Shown here in pieces: positions 9,529-17,464 of a stretch of DNA of 51,074 nt. Both the position numbers and the translations under genes were made by a program. Within the stretch, counting starts at the first letter, position 1. Every line of letters starts with the position of its first letter. A model generated the notes under the pieces. The model did no database searches. It saw only the letters and a program-made list of their open reading frames with translations, and was not told the origin of the DNA. Source of the stretch: Thermoanaerobaculia bacterium (lineage in GTDB: Bacteria; Acidobacteriota; Thermoanaerobaculia; Gp7-AA8); contig JADGNZ010000044.1 in assembly GCA_017883205.1 (NCBI GenBank), positions 1 to 51,074 of the forward strand, in the 5' to 3' direction.

Positions 9529-11739
9529 ATGACATGGTCCTGCTCCACCGCGCGCCGTCTTGCCGTTTCGCTCCTGTTCGGGTTGATCCTCACTGCCTGC
9601 GGGCGATTCTCGATCGGAAAGCCGTCGAGGTCGACGCCGGTCATCCTGATCTCGATCGATACGCTTCGTTCGGATCATCTTCCTGCCTACGGCTACAAGG
9701 CGGTAGAGACGCCGAACATCGACGCGCTGCGCGCCGAATCGATCCTTTACGCGAAGGCCTACAGTCACGTGCCGCTGACGCTCCCTTCGCATCTGTCGAT
9801 TCTCACGGGGATGCTGCCGGCGGATCATGGAGTGCGCGACAACGTCGGCTACCGGCTCGCTGACTCGGTTCCCACACTTCAGGAGCTACTCAAGAAGAAC
9901 GGTTACTCGACCGGCGCCGCGGTCTCCGCGTTCGTGCTTCGCCACGAGACCGGCATCGCCCGCGGGTTCGATTTCTTCGATGACGATGTCAAGCCGTTGA
10001 ACGGGGAGAACGTCATCGGCCGCGTGCAGCGCGATGGCGGCGACACCCTCAAAGCAGCGCGCAGTTGGCTCGACGCTCAGAAGACGCGGCCCTTCTTCTT
10101 CTTCCTTCATCTTTACGATCCGCACACACCCTACACGCCGCCCGAGCCTTATCTCAGCCGCTACCAGAACCGCTACGACGGAGAGATCGCGTACGCCGAT
10201 TCCGTGGTGGGCGATCTCATCGCTGACCTGAAACAGCAGGGTGTCTATGACGATGCTCTGATCATCCTTCTCTCCGATCATGGTGAAGGACTCAGCGAGC
10301 ACGGCGAGGAGGAGCACGGCCTTTTCTTGTATCGCGAGGCCCTTCAGATTCCGTTGATCGTGAAGCTGCCACAGCAACGGATGAAAGGTGCAACAGTCGC
10401 GACTCCGGTGCAGTTGGTCGATGTCTTTCCGACGATCCTCGATCGCACGGCGACCCCGGTTCCGAGTACGGGACATCGCGTCGGGCAATCGCTGCTGACG
10501 TTTCTGGATGGCGGTGCGGTCCGGCCGATCTACTCGGAGACGTACTACCCGCGGTTCCACTTCGGCTGGAGCGATCTGCACTCGCTCATCGATGGCGATG
10601 ATCACTACATCCGCGCGCCCAAACCGGAGCTGTACAACCTTGCGTCCGATCCGGGCGAGAAGAAGAACACGATCGACGAGAACCGGCGCGCCAACGTGAG
10701 GCTGCGCGCCGCCATCGAGCCGTTCGTGAAAGAAGCGGAAACGCCGGTGAATATCGATCCCGAGGAAGCGAAGAAGCTTGCAGCCCTCGGCTATGTCGGC
10801 TCGACGGTCCCGACCAAAAGCGGAGATGTGCTGCCTGATCCGAAGAACCAGATCGGCGTTTTTCACGACATCAGACTCGCGTACACCTACTACCGAAACG
10901 GCAACGAGCCTGAGGCGCTGAAGGTCACAGAGCGCCTTCTTGCCTCCAACGGACAGATCACCGATCTGTGGGATCTGAAGTCGAAGATCCTCGTCAAGAT
11001 GGGCGACAACCGCGCCGCGATGGAGGCTTCGAAAGAAGGCCTTCGCCGCGTGCCCGGCGCGATCTCGCTACTCTTCGAAGTCGCCAACCTGGCGCTGACC
11101 ATGGGCGATCTCGACACGGCGCAGCAACATGCGGAGATTGCCGTGAAGATCGAACCGGGGCAAGCGCACGACATTCTTTCCAGGGTGTGGGAGCGGCGCA
11201 AAGATATGGCCAAGGCCGAGGCAGAGGCCAAACTCGCTGTCGCGACGACGCACGATCCCACGGACGCACTGATGATGCTCAGCCGCATCGAGAAGTCGCG
11301 GGGCAACATGCAGCAAGCACTCAACTACCTCGATAAGGCGGTCATCACGAACGGAAGGTCGACCGAGAAGCACCCCGGACTCCACGCCGCCCGCGGCGAT
11401 TTGCTCGCCCGGCTCAATCGGAATGAAGAAGCGGAGCAGGAGTTTCGCACCGAGATCCAGTTGAATCCCGGCGTGCCCGACGCATACGCTTCGCTGGTCA
11501 TGCTTCTCGCCACCGAGAACCGGCTGGACGAGGCAAAGAATCTCATCTTCGAGATGGTGAAGGCGGTGCCGAAGCCTCACACCTATACGGTCGTGGCGGA
11601 GACGCTTACCGCGATGGGCGACGATCCGGGAGCGCTCTATTGGGCCTACCAGGGGCAGCACCTGTTTCCACAGGACGCCGAGTTGCGCCGACTGCCCCAG
11701 CATGTGCGCGAGGCCGGAATGCAGCCGAAACGCCGGTGA
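9529..11739 (+). CDS. Sulfatase-like lipoprotein with C-terminal TPRs, close paralog of the gene at 1335
   Basis: The protein has 736 residues. The start gives a short lipoprotein leader with LTAC (Cys24). Motifs are ISIDTLRSDH (Asp44), TLPSHLSILTG with Thr84 at the nucleophile position, HLYDPHTPYTPPEPY and LLSDHGEGLSEHGEEEHG. C-terminal TPR-like helices run from about 450 to 725. Long runs are identical to the protein at 1335, including the segment around TYYPRFHFGWSD, so the two are paralogs from duplication. It has its own transcription unit, since a strong terminator lies 98 bp upstream. Like its paralog it could be a phosphotransferase or phosphodiesterase rather than a sulfatase. Confidence 0.93.
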   Translation: MTWSCSTARRLAVSLLFGLILTACGRFSIGKPSRSTPVILISIDTLRSDHLPAYGYKAVETPNIDALRAESILYAKAYSHVPLTLPSHLSILTGMLPADHGVRDNVGYRLADSVPTLQELLKKNGYSTGAAVSAFVLRHETGIARGFDFFDDDVKPLNGENVIGRVQRDGGDTLKAARSWLDAQKTRPFFFFLHLYDPHTPYTPPEPYLSRYQNRYDGEIAYADSVVGDLIADLKQQGVYDDALIILLSDHGEGLSEHGEEEHGLFLYREALQIPLIVKLPQQRMKGATVATPVQLVDVFPTILDRTATPVPSTGHRVGQSLLTFLDGGAVRPIYSETYYPRFHFGWSDLHSLIDGDDHYIRAPKPELYNLASDPGEKKNTIDENRRANVRLRAAIEPFVKEAETPVNIDPEEAKKLAALGYVGSTVPTKSGDVLPDPKNQIGVFHDIRLAYTYYRNGNEPEALKVTERLLASNGQITDLWDLKSKILVKMGDNRAAMEASKEGLRRVPGAISLLFEVANLALTMGDLDTAQQHAEIAVKIEPGQAHDILSRVWERRKDMAKAEAEAKLAVATTHDPTDALMMLSRIEKSRGNMQQALNYLDKAVITNGRSTEKHPGLHAARGDLLARLNRNEEAEQEFRTEIQLNPGVPDAYASLVMLLATENRLDEAKNLIFEMVKAVPKPHTYTVVAETLTAMGDDPGALYWAYQGQHLFPQDAELRRLPQHVREAGMQPKRR

Positions 11740-11750
11740 TCGGAGAAACA

Positions 11751-11880
11751 GAGACAAGAGATCAGAGACAAGAGATCAGAGACAAGAGATCAGAGACAAG
11801 AGATCAGAGACAAGAGATCAGAGACAAGAGATCATGTTCCCTTCTCTGATCTCTGATCTCTGATCTCTTGTCTCCGATCT
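11751..11880. repeat. Six perfect 14-bp tandem copies plus inverted arm
   Basis: GAGACAAGAGATCA is repeated six times without a mismatch at 11751-11834. It is followed after a short spacer by an inverted arm built from TCTCTGATC and ending in CTCTTGTCTC (about 11843-11874). The transcript can fold into a long, sliding hairpin. It begins 12 bp after the sulfatase-like stop and runs almost to the rnc start. The same word family appears at 35519-35637. Confidence 0.95.
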
Positions 11881-11903
11881 CGCTCCCGTATACTTCCACG
11901 CGA

Positions 11904-12602
11904 GTGCAATCCGACCTCTCCGAGTTTGAATCCCGTATCGGCTATTCCTTCCAGCAGCGGGAGCTGCTTATCCGCGCGCTGACTCACAAGTCGTACTCGC
12001 ACGAAGCGAAGAACAACGCGTTGCGCGACAACGAAACCTTCGAGTTCCTCGGCGACTCGGTCCTCGGCTTCGTCATCGGCGATCTCCTCTTCCGCCGCTT
12101 TCCCGAGCTCGACGAAGGAGCCATGTCGAAGATGAAAGCGTATCTGGTCAGCTCCACGAGTCTGGCCCGGAAGGCGCGTGACTACGGCATGGGTGATGCG
12201 CTTTTCCTCGGCGTCGGTGAGGAGAAGTCGGGCGGAAGGAAGAAGGACTCGCTGCTCGCGAATCTCTTCGAGGCCATGCTGGCGGCGGTCTACCTCGATG
12301 GTGGAATCGACCCGGTGCGGAATCTCATCCAGCAATCGTTCACGGAAGATCTCGAAGCGATCGATGCGGACGACCTCCTCTTCCAGGATTACAAAACCGC
12401 CCTCCAGGAACGGGCGCAGGGGAGGGGACTCCCGCTGCCGGAGTACAACGTGATCGACGAGGTCGGCCCCGACCACGACAAGCGCTTCATCGTCGAAGTA
12501 CGAGTGGGCAGTCACGTGACGCGCGGCGAGGGCACCTCGAAAAAGGAAGCGCAGCAGCAGGCGGCAAAGCATGCCTTGCGCGAGCTCGTTCAGGATGAAT
12601 AA
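11904..12602 (+). CDS. rnc: Ribonuclease III
   Basis: From the preferred GTG start the protein has 232 residues. An in-frame TTG at 11868 lies within the upstream hairpin and is unlikely. RNase III cleaves double-stranded RNA in rRNA and mRNA processing. The catalytic signature NETFEFLGDSVLG is present, with a second metal-binding region near the end of the nuclease domain (LLANLFEAMLAAVYLDGG). A C-terminal double-stranded-RNA-binding domain spans about 160-230 (DYKTALQERAQGRGLPLPEY). Length and domain order are normal. It overlaps the next gene by 8 bp. Its leader is a long hairpin, and RNase III leaders are known autoregulatory targets in other bacteria; that link here is inference. Confidence 0.96.
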   Translation: MQSDLSEFESRIGYSFQQRELLIRALTHKSYSHEAKNNALRDNETFEFLGDSVLGFVIGDLLFRRFPELDEGAMSKMKAYLVSSTSLARKARDYGMGDALFLGVGEEKSGGRKKDSLLANLFEAMLAAVYLDGGIDPVRNLIQQSFTEDLEAIDADDLLFQDYKTALQERAQGRGLPLPEYNVIDEVGPDHDKRFIVEVRVGSHVTRGEGTSKKEAQQQAAKHALRELVQDE

Positions 12603-13722
12603 AGCGCTGGCGCTGGCGCTGATTGTCGCAATCAGCTTGCCGGTGGCAGTTGGACAGACCTCGCGCGATGCCGATTTGACGCGGATTCGCGGTGAGATCG
12701 CCAGGCTCCGAAAACGGCTCGATGACGTGCGCACGCAGACCCGTAGCGCCGAGCACGATCTCGAAGAGGCCGATCTCGAGCTCAGCATTCGCACTGGTGA
12801 GTTGCAGCTCGCTGTCGATATGCAGGCGCAACTCGAACAGCAGCAGCGCGAGATCGAGGCCGAGGTCGCCTCGCTCACGCCGCGAATCGCGCGTCACAAA
12901 CAGTTCCTCCGCAAACGCCTTGGCGCGTTGTACCGGCTCGGCGGACTGAGCTATCTGCGCCTGCTGTTGTCGATCGATGAACGGCGCGATCCGGTCAAAG
13001 CGGTGTCGATGCTCAGTTTCCTCGTCTCGCACGACGCGCACGCGGTGACGCGCTTCCAGGGCGAGCGCGAGCAGCTCCGCGCAAGGTATGCCGAGCTTGC
13101 GGACAGGCATCGTCAGCTCGCCGGCGTGCGCCAGATGGTCGAGGAGCGGCAACGCGTCATGGCCTCGGCCCGGGCAGCGAAGGAGAAGGTTCTCCGGACG
13201 TTACAGAGCGAGGGCAGCCATGGAGAAGAGAAGCTTGCCGGACTCGAGGAGAAAGCGAGGCGGCTGGAGCATCTTCTCGACGTTCTGTCACGTCAGACTG
13301 GAGGGGCGCCGGCAACGATCGACATCCGCACCGTCCAGGGTGCGCTCGCCTGGCCGCTGAAGGGAAAGATCGTCGAGCAGTTCGGAAAGCAACGGAATCC
13401 AAAATTCTCGACGGTCACGTTCAATAACGGCCTGAAAATCGCCGCGGCGCCGGGCGCCGAGGTGCATGCTGTGTTCGCGGGAACAGTTCTATTTTCGCAA
13501 TGGTTCAAGGGATACGGCAATCTGGTGATACTCGATCACGGCAACCGCGTCTTTTCACTTTACGGCAACCTGAAAGTGCCGTCTCTCATCGTCGGTAGCC
13601 ACGTCGACGCTGGTCAGACGCTTGCAGGAGCCGGCGAGTCGGAAGACATGCAATCCGGTTTCCTCTACTTCGAGATCCGGCAGGACAACAAGCCCGAAGA
13701 TCCGCAGAAATGGCTGCGGTAG
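12595..13722 (+). CDS. EnvC-like murein hydrolase activator, coiled coil plus M23 domain
   Basis: The protein has 375 residues. The start at 12595 is chosen because it directly opens a signal peptide (MNKALALALIVAISLPVAVGQ); an in-frame ATG at 12571 precedes it by 8 codons. Residues about 25-235 are heptad-rich coiled coil. Residues about 255-375 are an M23/LytM-like domain (GKIVEQFGKQRNPKFSTVTFNNGLKI, ILDHGNRVFSLYGNL). The canonical zinc-ligand motifs HxxxD and HxH are not evident: the segment reads DHGNRVFSLYGNL where active enzymes have HGxxxxTxYxHL. This suggests a non-catalytic EnvC/NlpD-type activator of cell-wall amidases during division. It is probably co-transcribed with rnc and the S41 protease. 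Confidence 0.9.
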   Translation: MNKALALALIVAISLPVAVGQTSRDADLTRIRGEIARLRKRLDDVRTQTRSAEHDLEEADLELSIRTGELQLAVDMQAQLEQQQREIEAEVASLTPRIARHKQFLRKRLGALYRLGGLSYLRLLLSIDERRDPVKAVSMLSFLVSHDAHAVTRFQGEREQLRARYAELADRHRQLAGVRQMVEERQRVMASARAAKEKVLRTLQSEGSHGEEKLAGLEEKARRLEHLLDVLSRQTGGAPATIDIRTVQGALAWPLKGKIVEQFGKQRNPKFSTVTFNNGLKIAAAPGAEVHAVFAGTVLFSQWFKGYGNLVILDHGNRVFSLYGNLKVPSLIVGSHVDAGQTLAGAGESEDMQSGFLYFEIRQDNKPEDPQKWLR

Positions 13723-13737
13723 CGAGTTCAAAACGAC

Positions 13738-14952
13738 ATGAGCAAAAAGAAAATCGCATTCCTCTCCGTTTCGGTAGCCCTGCTTCTTTCGCTTCTCGGC
13801 GGCGCTCTCTTCGGCCAGGCCACGCAGAAGAACAACGTCTACCGCTACATCAGCATCTTCACGGAAGTGTTCGAGCTCGTGCAGCACAACTACGTCGAGC
13901 AGGTGCCGGCCGATCAGTTGATGGACGGCGCGTTCTCCGGCGTGACTGATGCCATCGACGAGTTCAGCTACTACGTGCCGCCGCCGCAGATGGCGGCGTA
14001 CAAGAACTTCAGCGACGTCGAAGACAACGGCGTCGGTCTGATCGTCACCAAGCGGTTCGGCTACGCGTTCGTCATCGCGCCCGTGGCAGGATCGCCTGCC
14101 GCCAAAGCAGGCATCGAGCGCGGCGATTTCATCGAGAAGATCGACGGACAGCCGACGCAGAAGATGGCGGTCTGGCAGGTGCGCAATCTGCTTCGCTCCG
14201 GCAAACCGATGCACCTTCAGGTTCTGCGCGGCGGGCAAACCAAGCGCGACGAGTTCGTTCTGCAGCAGGCGTCGTTTCATCCGCTTGCCATCGAGACGAA
14301 GACCCTGGGCGGTGTTGCTTACATCAAGATTCCGTACTTCGAGAAGGGGACTGCCGCACAGCTGGCAACGGCGCTTGAGAATGTGCGCAAGAGTGGAACG
14401 CGCAAGCTGATCGTCGATGTTCGCGGAAACGCGGGCGGCGATGTCGATGAGGCGATCAACGCGGCCGATGAACTGCTGACGAGCGGCCTCATTACGTCAT
14501 TGGCAGGAAAGGTCGAAGCGAAGAAGTGGCAGGCCGACCGGAACACCGCGTACGACGGTGATGTCGAAGTTCTCACCGACGGCTCGACGGCCTCAGGAGC
14601 CGAGATTTTCGCCGCCGCAATTCACGGCAACCAGCGCGGCAAAGTCGTCGGCGTGCCGACGTACGGAAAATCGATCGTGCAGAAATTCATGACGCTGCCG
14701 AGCGGTGGCGGTGTCTACATGACGGTGGCCCACTACACGACGCCCGATATGAAGCCGATCAAGTCGGGAGGCATCCGGCCCGACGTCATGGTCGACCTCA
14801 CCGCTCTGGTGCTTCGCGATCCGACGCCACCGAGCGCGCTCGCACCGCACGGAGCTCCAAAGGCGGCAGAAAAGCCAGCCGAGGATCTCATCCTGGAGAA
14901 GGCGCTGCAGTTGTTCAACGAGCCCGCCGCGGCTGCGAAGAAAGCTGCGTAA
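13738..14952 (+). CDS. S41 family C-terminal processing protease with PDZ domain
   Basis: The protein has 404 residues. The N-terminus is a signal peptide or anchor (IAFLSVSVALLLSLLGGALFG). A PDZ domain follows at about 95-170 (GVGLIVTKRFGYAFVIAPVAGSPA), then the S41 tail-specific protease domain. The catalytic Ser is in DGSTASGAEI at about residue 286 and the Lys in TYGKSIVQ about 24 residues later, the usual Ser-Lys dyad. It follows the EnvC-like gene by 15 bp. In other bacteria CtpA/Prc proteases control peptidoglycan hydrolases, so the pairing is functionally sensible. The C-terminal tail is Ala/Pro-rich. Confidence 0.94.
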   Translation: MSKKKIAFLSVSVALLLSLLGGALFGQATQKNNVYRYISIFTEVFELVQHNYVEQVPADQLMDGAFSGVTDAIDEFSYYVPPPQMAAYKNFSDVEDNGVGLIVTKRFGYAFVIAPVAGSPAAKAGIERGDFIEKIDGQPTQKMAVWQVRNLLRSGKPMHLQVLRGGQTKRDEFVLQQASFHPLAIETKTLGGVAYIKIPYFEKGTAAQLATALENVRKSGTRKLIVDVRGNAGGDVDEAINAADELLTSGLITSLAGKVEAKKWQADRNTAYDGDVEVLTDGSTASGAEIFAAAIHGNQRGKVVGVPTYGKSIVQKFMTLPSGGGVYMTVAHYTTPDMKPIKSGGIRPDVMVDLTALVLRDPTPPSALAPHGAPKAAEKPAEDLILEKALQLFNEPAAAAKKAA

Positions 14953-14954
14953 GC

Positions 14955-15026
<72 letters not shown>

Positions 15027-15031
15027 AGCCT

Positions 15032-16198
15032 CTAAAGCAAACCATCGAGCGCATCAGCGAGTTTCTCGTAGTCCTCGATCGAGTTGTAAAGCTGCGCGGA
15101 GACTCGCAGCACGCGGTTTCCGGCACGCGGCCACGGCACGATGGGCACTTCGATTCCGTGCTCGAAAAGCAGCGCGTCCTGCAGCGGATCGCCGTAGAGC
15201 GAGGTTGTTACATATGCCTCACCGTCCGGCAACGGCATCGCCGCCATCGAGCCGAGCATGTCGTCAGGCGCCGGGTTCTCGATGCCGAGGCGCGTGCAGA
15301 GCAGATCGCGCGCTCGCAACGCCATCTCGTGATTCCGCCTCATCACCTCGGGCCATCCCCCCTCCACGATCGATTCCATGAATCGCAGCGCCTCTGGGAC
15401 GCAGAGCCACGCGGTGGGATCGAGCGTGCCCGGCCAGTCGAACTCGAGGTGGAAGCGGCTGCGGTCCGTGCGCGTGGAGTTGTATCCGTGGCTGATCACG
15501 ACGGGATGGATGCCTAGCCGGCGGTTGGGTGCGACGTACAGAAATGCCGCTCCCTTCGGCGCGCAAACCCACTTGTGCAGATTTGCGGTGTAGTAGGCGG
15601 CGCCGAGGACGTCGAGGTCGAGGGGAAACATGCCGGGCGCGTGCGCGCCGTCGACGAGCGTGTCGATGCCGCGGTTCCTCAGCTCCGAAATGATGCGCTC
15701 GAGCGGGAAGATCAGCCCGGTCTGACTCGTCACGTGATCGATGAGCAGAAGGCGAGTGCGGTCGGTGACGCCGGCGAGCACGCGTTCGATGACCTCGTCG
15801 GAGGACGCGATCGGGAAGGGGATATCGATCGGGACGACCTTCGCTCCGGCGAGACCGGCCACGTACTCGAGCGCATTGCGTGAGGCGTTGTACTCGTGCG
15901 ACGTCACGAGCAGTTCATCGTGCTTGTCGAGATCGAGCGAGCGAAGAACGGCGTTCACGCCCGTCGTGGCATTGGGTACGAACGCGAGCGAGGCGGGATC
16001 GGCGCCGATGAACGCTCCGAGCACGGCGCGTGCTTGGTCGAGCAGCGGCTCGAGCTCGCGCACCATGAAGCGCACCGGCTCGCGCTCGAGTTGTGTACGA
16101 AGGTCGTTCTGCTTCGCCAGCACGACTTTCGGCGTAGCACCAAAGGACCCGTGATTGAGATACGTGATTTGGGGCTCGAGGAGCCAGTGTTCTCGCAT
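15032..16198 (-). CDS. Aminotransferase class V (isopenicillin-N epimerase / cysteine desulfurase-like fold)
   Basis: The protein has 388 residues, a usual length for the family. It is PLP-dependent: the internal aldimine Lys is in NLHKWVCAPKGAAFL, and the cofactor Asp/His segment is VDGAHAPGMFPLDL. The N-terminal YLNHGSFGATP is typical of the CefD / kynureninase-like branch rather than IscS, and there is no desulfurase Cys loop. The substrate is not predictable. It lies 48 bp downstream of the class I/II aminotransferase on the same strand and may be co-transcribed with it. Confidence 0.93.
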   Translation of the reverse strand: MREHWLLEPQITYLNHGSFGATPKVVLAKQNDLRTQLEREPVRFMVRELEPLLDQARAVLGAFIGADPASLAFVPNATTGVNAVLRSLDLDKHDELLVTSHEYNASRNALEYVAGLAGAKVVPIDIPFPIASSDEVIERVLAGVTDRTRLLLIDHVTSQTGLIFPLERIISELRNRGIDTLVDGAHAPGMFPLDLDVLGAAYYTANLHKWVCAPKGAAFLYVAPNRRLGIHPVVISHGYNSTRTDRSRFHLEFDWPGTLDPTAWLCVPEALRFMESIVEGGWPEVMRRNHEMALRARDLLCTRLGIENPAPDDMLGSMAAMPLPDGEAYVTTSLYGDPLQDALLFEHGIEVPIVPWPRAGNRVLRVSAQLYNSIEDYEKLADALDGLL

Positions 16199-16246
16199 GA
16201 AGGATGAACGATGAAGGATGAAGGAAGAATGGGCAAGTACCCAGTC
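16199..16246. repeat. ATGAAGGATGA-word repeat in an intergenic gap
   Basis: The whole 48-bp gap between the two aminotransferase genes is made of iterations of GAAGGATGAA and GAACGATGAA. It looks like one arm of the self-similar hairpins seen in other gaps of this window, without a matching inverted arm. Confidence 0.6.
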
Positions 16247-17371
16247 TCATTGCCCCTGATTGTTTACCGCTTCGAGCAGCCGGGCGACGCCGTTTTCGAA
16301 AACTTCCGGCGGCGTCAAGAGCGACACCACTACGTGTCCCTCGGTCGCGAAATCGAAGAAGTAGCCGGGATGAACGACGATGCCATGCCGTTCGATCTGG
16401 CGGAGCGCGAGCGCTTCGTCGGATTCGAAACGCGGAACGCGCAACACGGCGGACCAGCCTCCTTCGATCGGAAGCAGACGCGTTGCAGGCGCGGCTTCGA
16501 GCAGCGCTCGCAGCGCATGCAGGTTGGCCGCGGTTCGTTCGCGAATGGCATTGCGGATCTTCGGAGCGATCTTCAGGATCTCCGGAAGCGCCACCTGCAC
16601 TGGTGTGGCGACCGAGAGAAAGTTGTCCGCGATCCACTCGAGCGCGTTGATGGCTTCCGCTTTCCCCGGGCCACTCACGCGAATCCAGCCGAGCTTGTAG
16701 TGGGGGAGTCCGGCAGACTTGGAGAGTCCGCCCAGCGTGAACGTGAGAACGTCGTCGCGAACGAATGACGGGCCACTCTCGCCGAACGCGAAGGGATGAA
16801 AGACTTCGTCTGAGATCAACGGCGTACCTAGGGCGGCGATCTCGTCTTGCTCGGGTGCGGAGACGTACGAGCCGGTTGGATTGTTGGGATTGACGACGAG
16901 GATGGCGCGCGTGCGTCCGGTCAGCGCGCTCCGAAGCCGGTCGATATTGACCTCCCACCGCTGGTGAAGCTCGAGCGGGAAGGAATGCATCTCGATCAAT
17001 TCGAGGGCGGCAAGGTGCTCGATCAGGGGATAGGATGGCGTCGCCGTCAGGACCGCGTCGCCCGGATCGCAAAGAAGTTTGAAAAGGTACGAATACGCCT
17101 CGCTGGTCGACGCGGTGATGACGATGTCGTCCGCATCGCACGCAAGCTCACGCGCGACCGCCTCGCGCGCGGAGGCGAGGCCAAGCGGCTGCGGATCGTA
17201 CGGCGCGCGCGCGGCGCGGGACATGATCTCGGACAGCTCATCGAGTGGATAGATGATGCCGGCTTTGGTCGGATTGGAGACCGTGAGGTCGAGCAATGCG
17301 CCGCGGTACGCCTGCCGAGCGAGAGTGAGCCGGTTCGTGGCGGCGGTCCAGTGGGCGCGGTTGGAGAACAC
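16247..17371 (-). CDS. PLP-dependent aminotransferase class I/II
   Basis: The protein has 374 residues from a GTG start at 17371. It has the fold-type I signature: cofactor region VVNPNNPTGSYVS, Asp/Tyr segment and Schiff-base Lys in LGGLSKSAGLPHYKLGW, and Arg near the C-terminus (SAVLRVPRF). It resembles the aspartate/alanine aminotransferase group, but the substrate cannot be assigned. No clear Shine-Dalgarno precedes the GTG, and a long hairpin (17380-17463) ends 8 bp upstream of it. The downstream gene is another aminotransferase, so both may act in one amino-acid pathway. Confidence 0.93.
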   Translation of the reverse strand: MFSNRAHWTAATNRLTLARQAYRGALLDLTVSNPTKAGIIYPLDELSEIMSRAARAPYDPQPLGLASAREAVARELACDADDIVITASTSEAYSYLFKLLCDPGDAVLTATPSYPLIEHLAALELIEMHSFPLELHQRWEVNIDRLRSALTGRTRAILVVNPNNPTGSYVSAPEQDEIAALGTPLISDEVFHPFAFGESGPSFVRDDVLTFTLGGLSKSAGLPHYKLGWIRVSGPGKAEAINALEWIADNFLSVATPVQVALPEILKIAPKIRNAIRERTAANLHALRALLEAAPATRLLPIEGGWSAVLRVPRFESDEALALRQIERHGIVVHPGYFFDFATEGHVVVSLLTPPEVFENGVARLLEAVNNQGQ

Positions 17372-17379
17372 GGTCGGAG

Positions 17380-17463
17380 TTTAGAACCGTTTCACGCGGA
17401 GACGCGGAGATGCGGAGAAAACCCTCCGTGTCTTCCGCGCCTCCGCGTGAAACGGTTCTAAAA
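17380..17463. repeat. Long inverted repeat made of CGCGGAGA words
   Basis: Arms run from TTTAGAACCGTTTCACGCGG (17380-) to its exact complement CCGCGTGAAACGGTTCTAAA (-17463), with inner parts iterating CGCGGAGA/TCCGCG. It starts one base after the cysteine-peptidase stop and ends 8 bp before the aminotransferase start. It could act as terminator, processing site or mRNA stabiliser. Confidence 0.9.
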
Positions 17464-17464
17464 C

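Noticed and set aside
11751-11834. CRISPR or short-repeat locus
   Set aside because: The 14-bp copies are directly adjacent with no unique spacers, and an inverted arm follows. It is a hairpin-forming tandem repeat.
15915-17141. 408-residue minus-strand reading frame
   Set aside because: It overlaps both aminotransferases in another frame, is Arg/Ser-rich, and lacks any fold signature.
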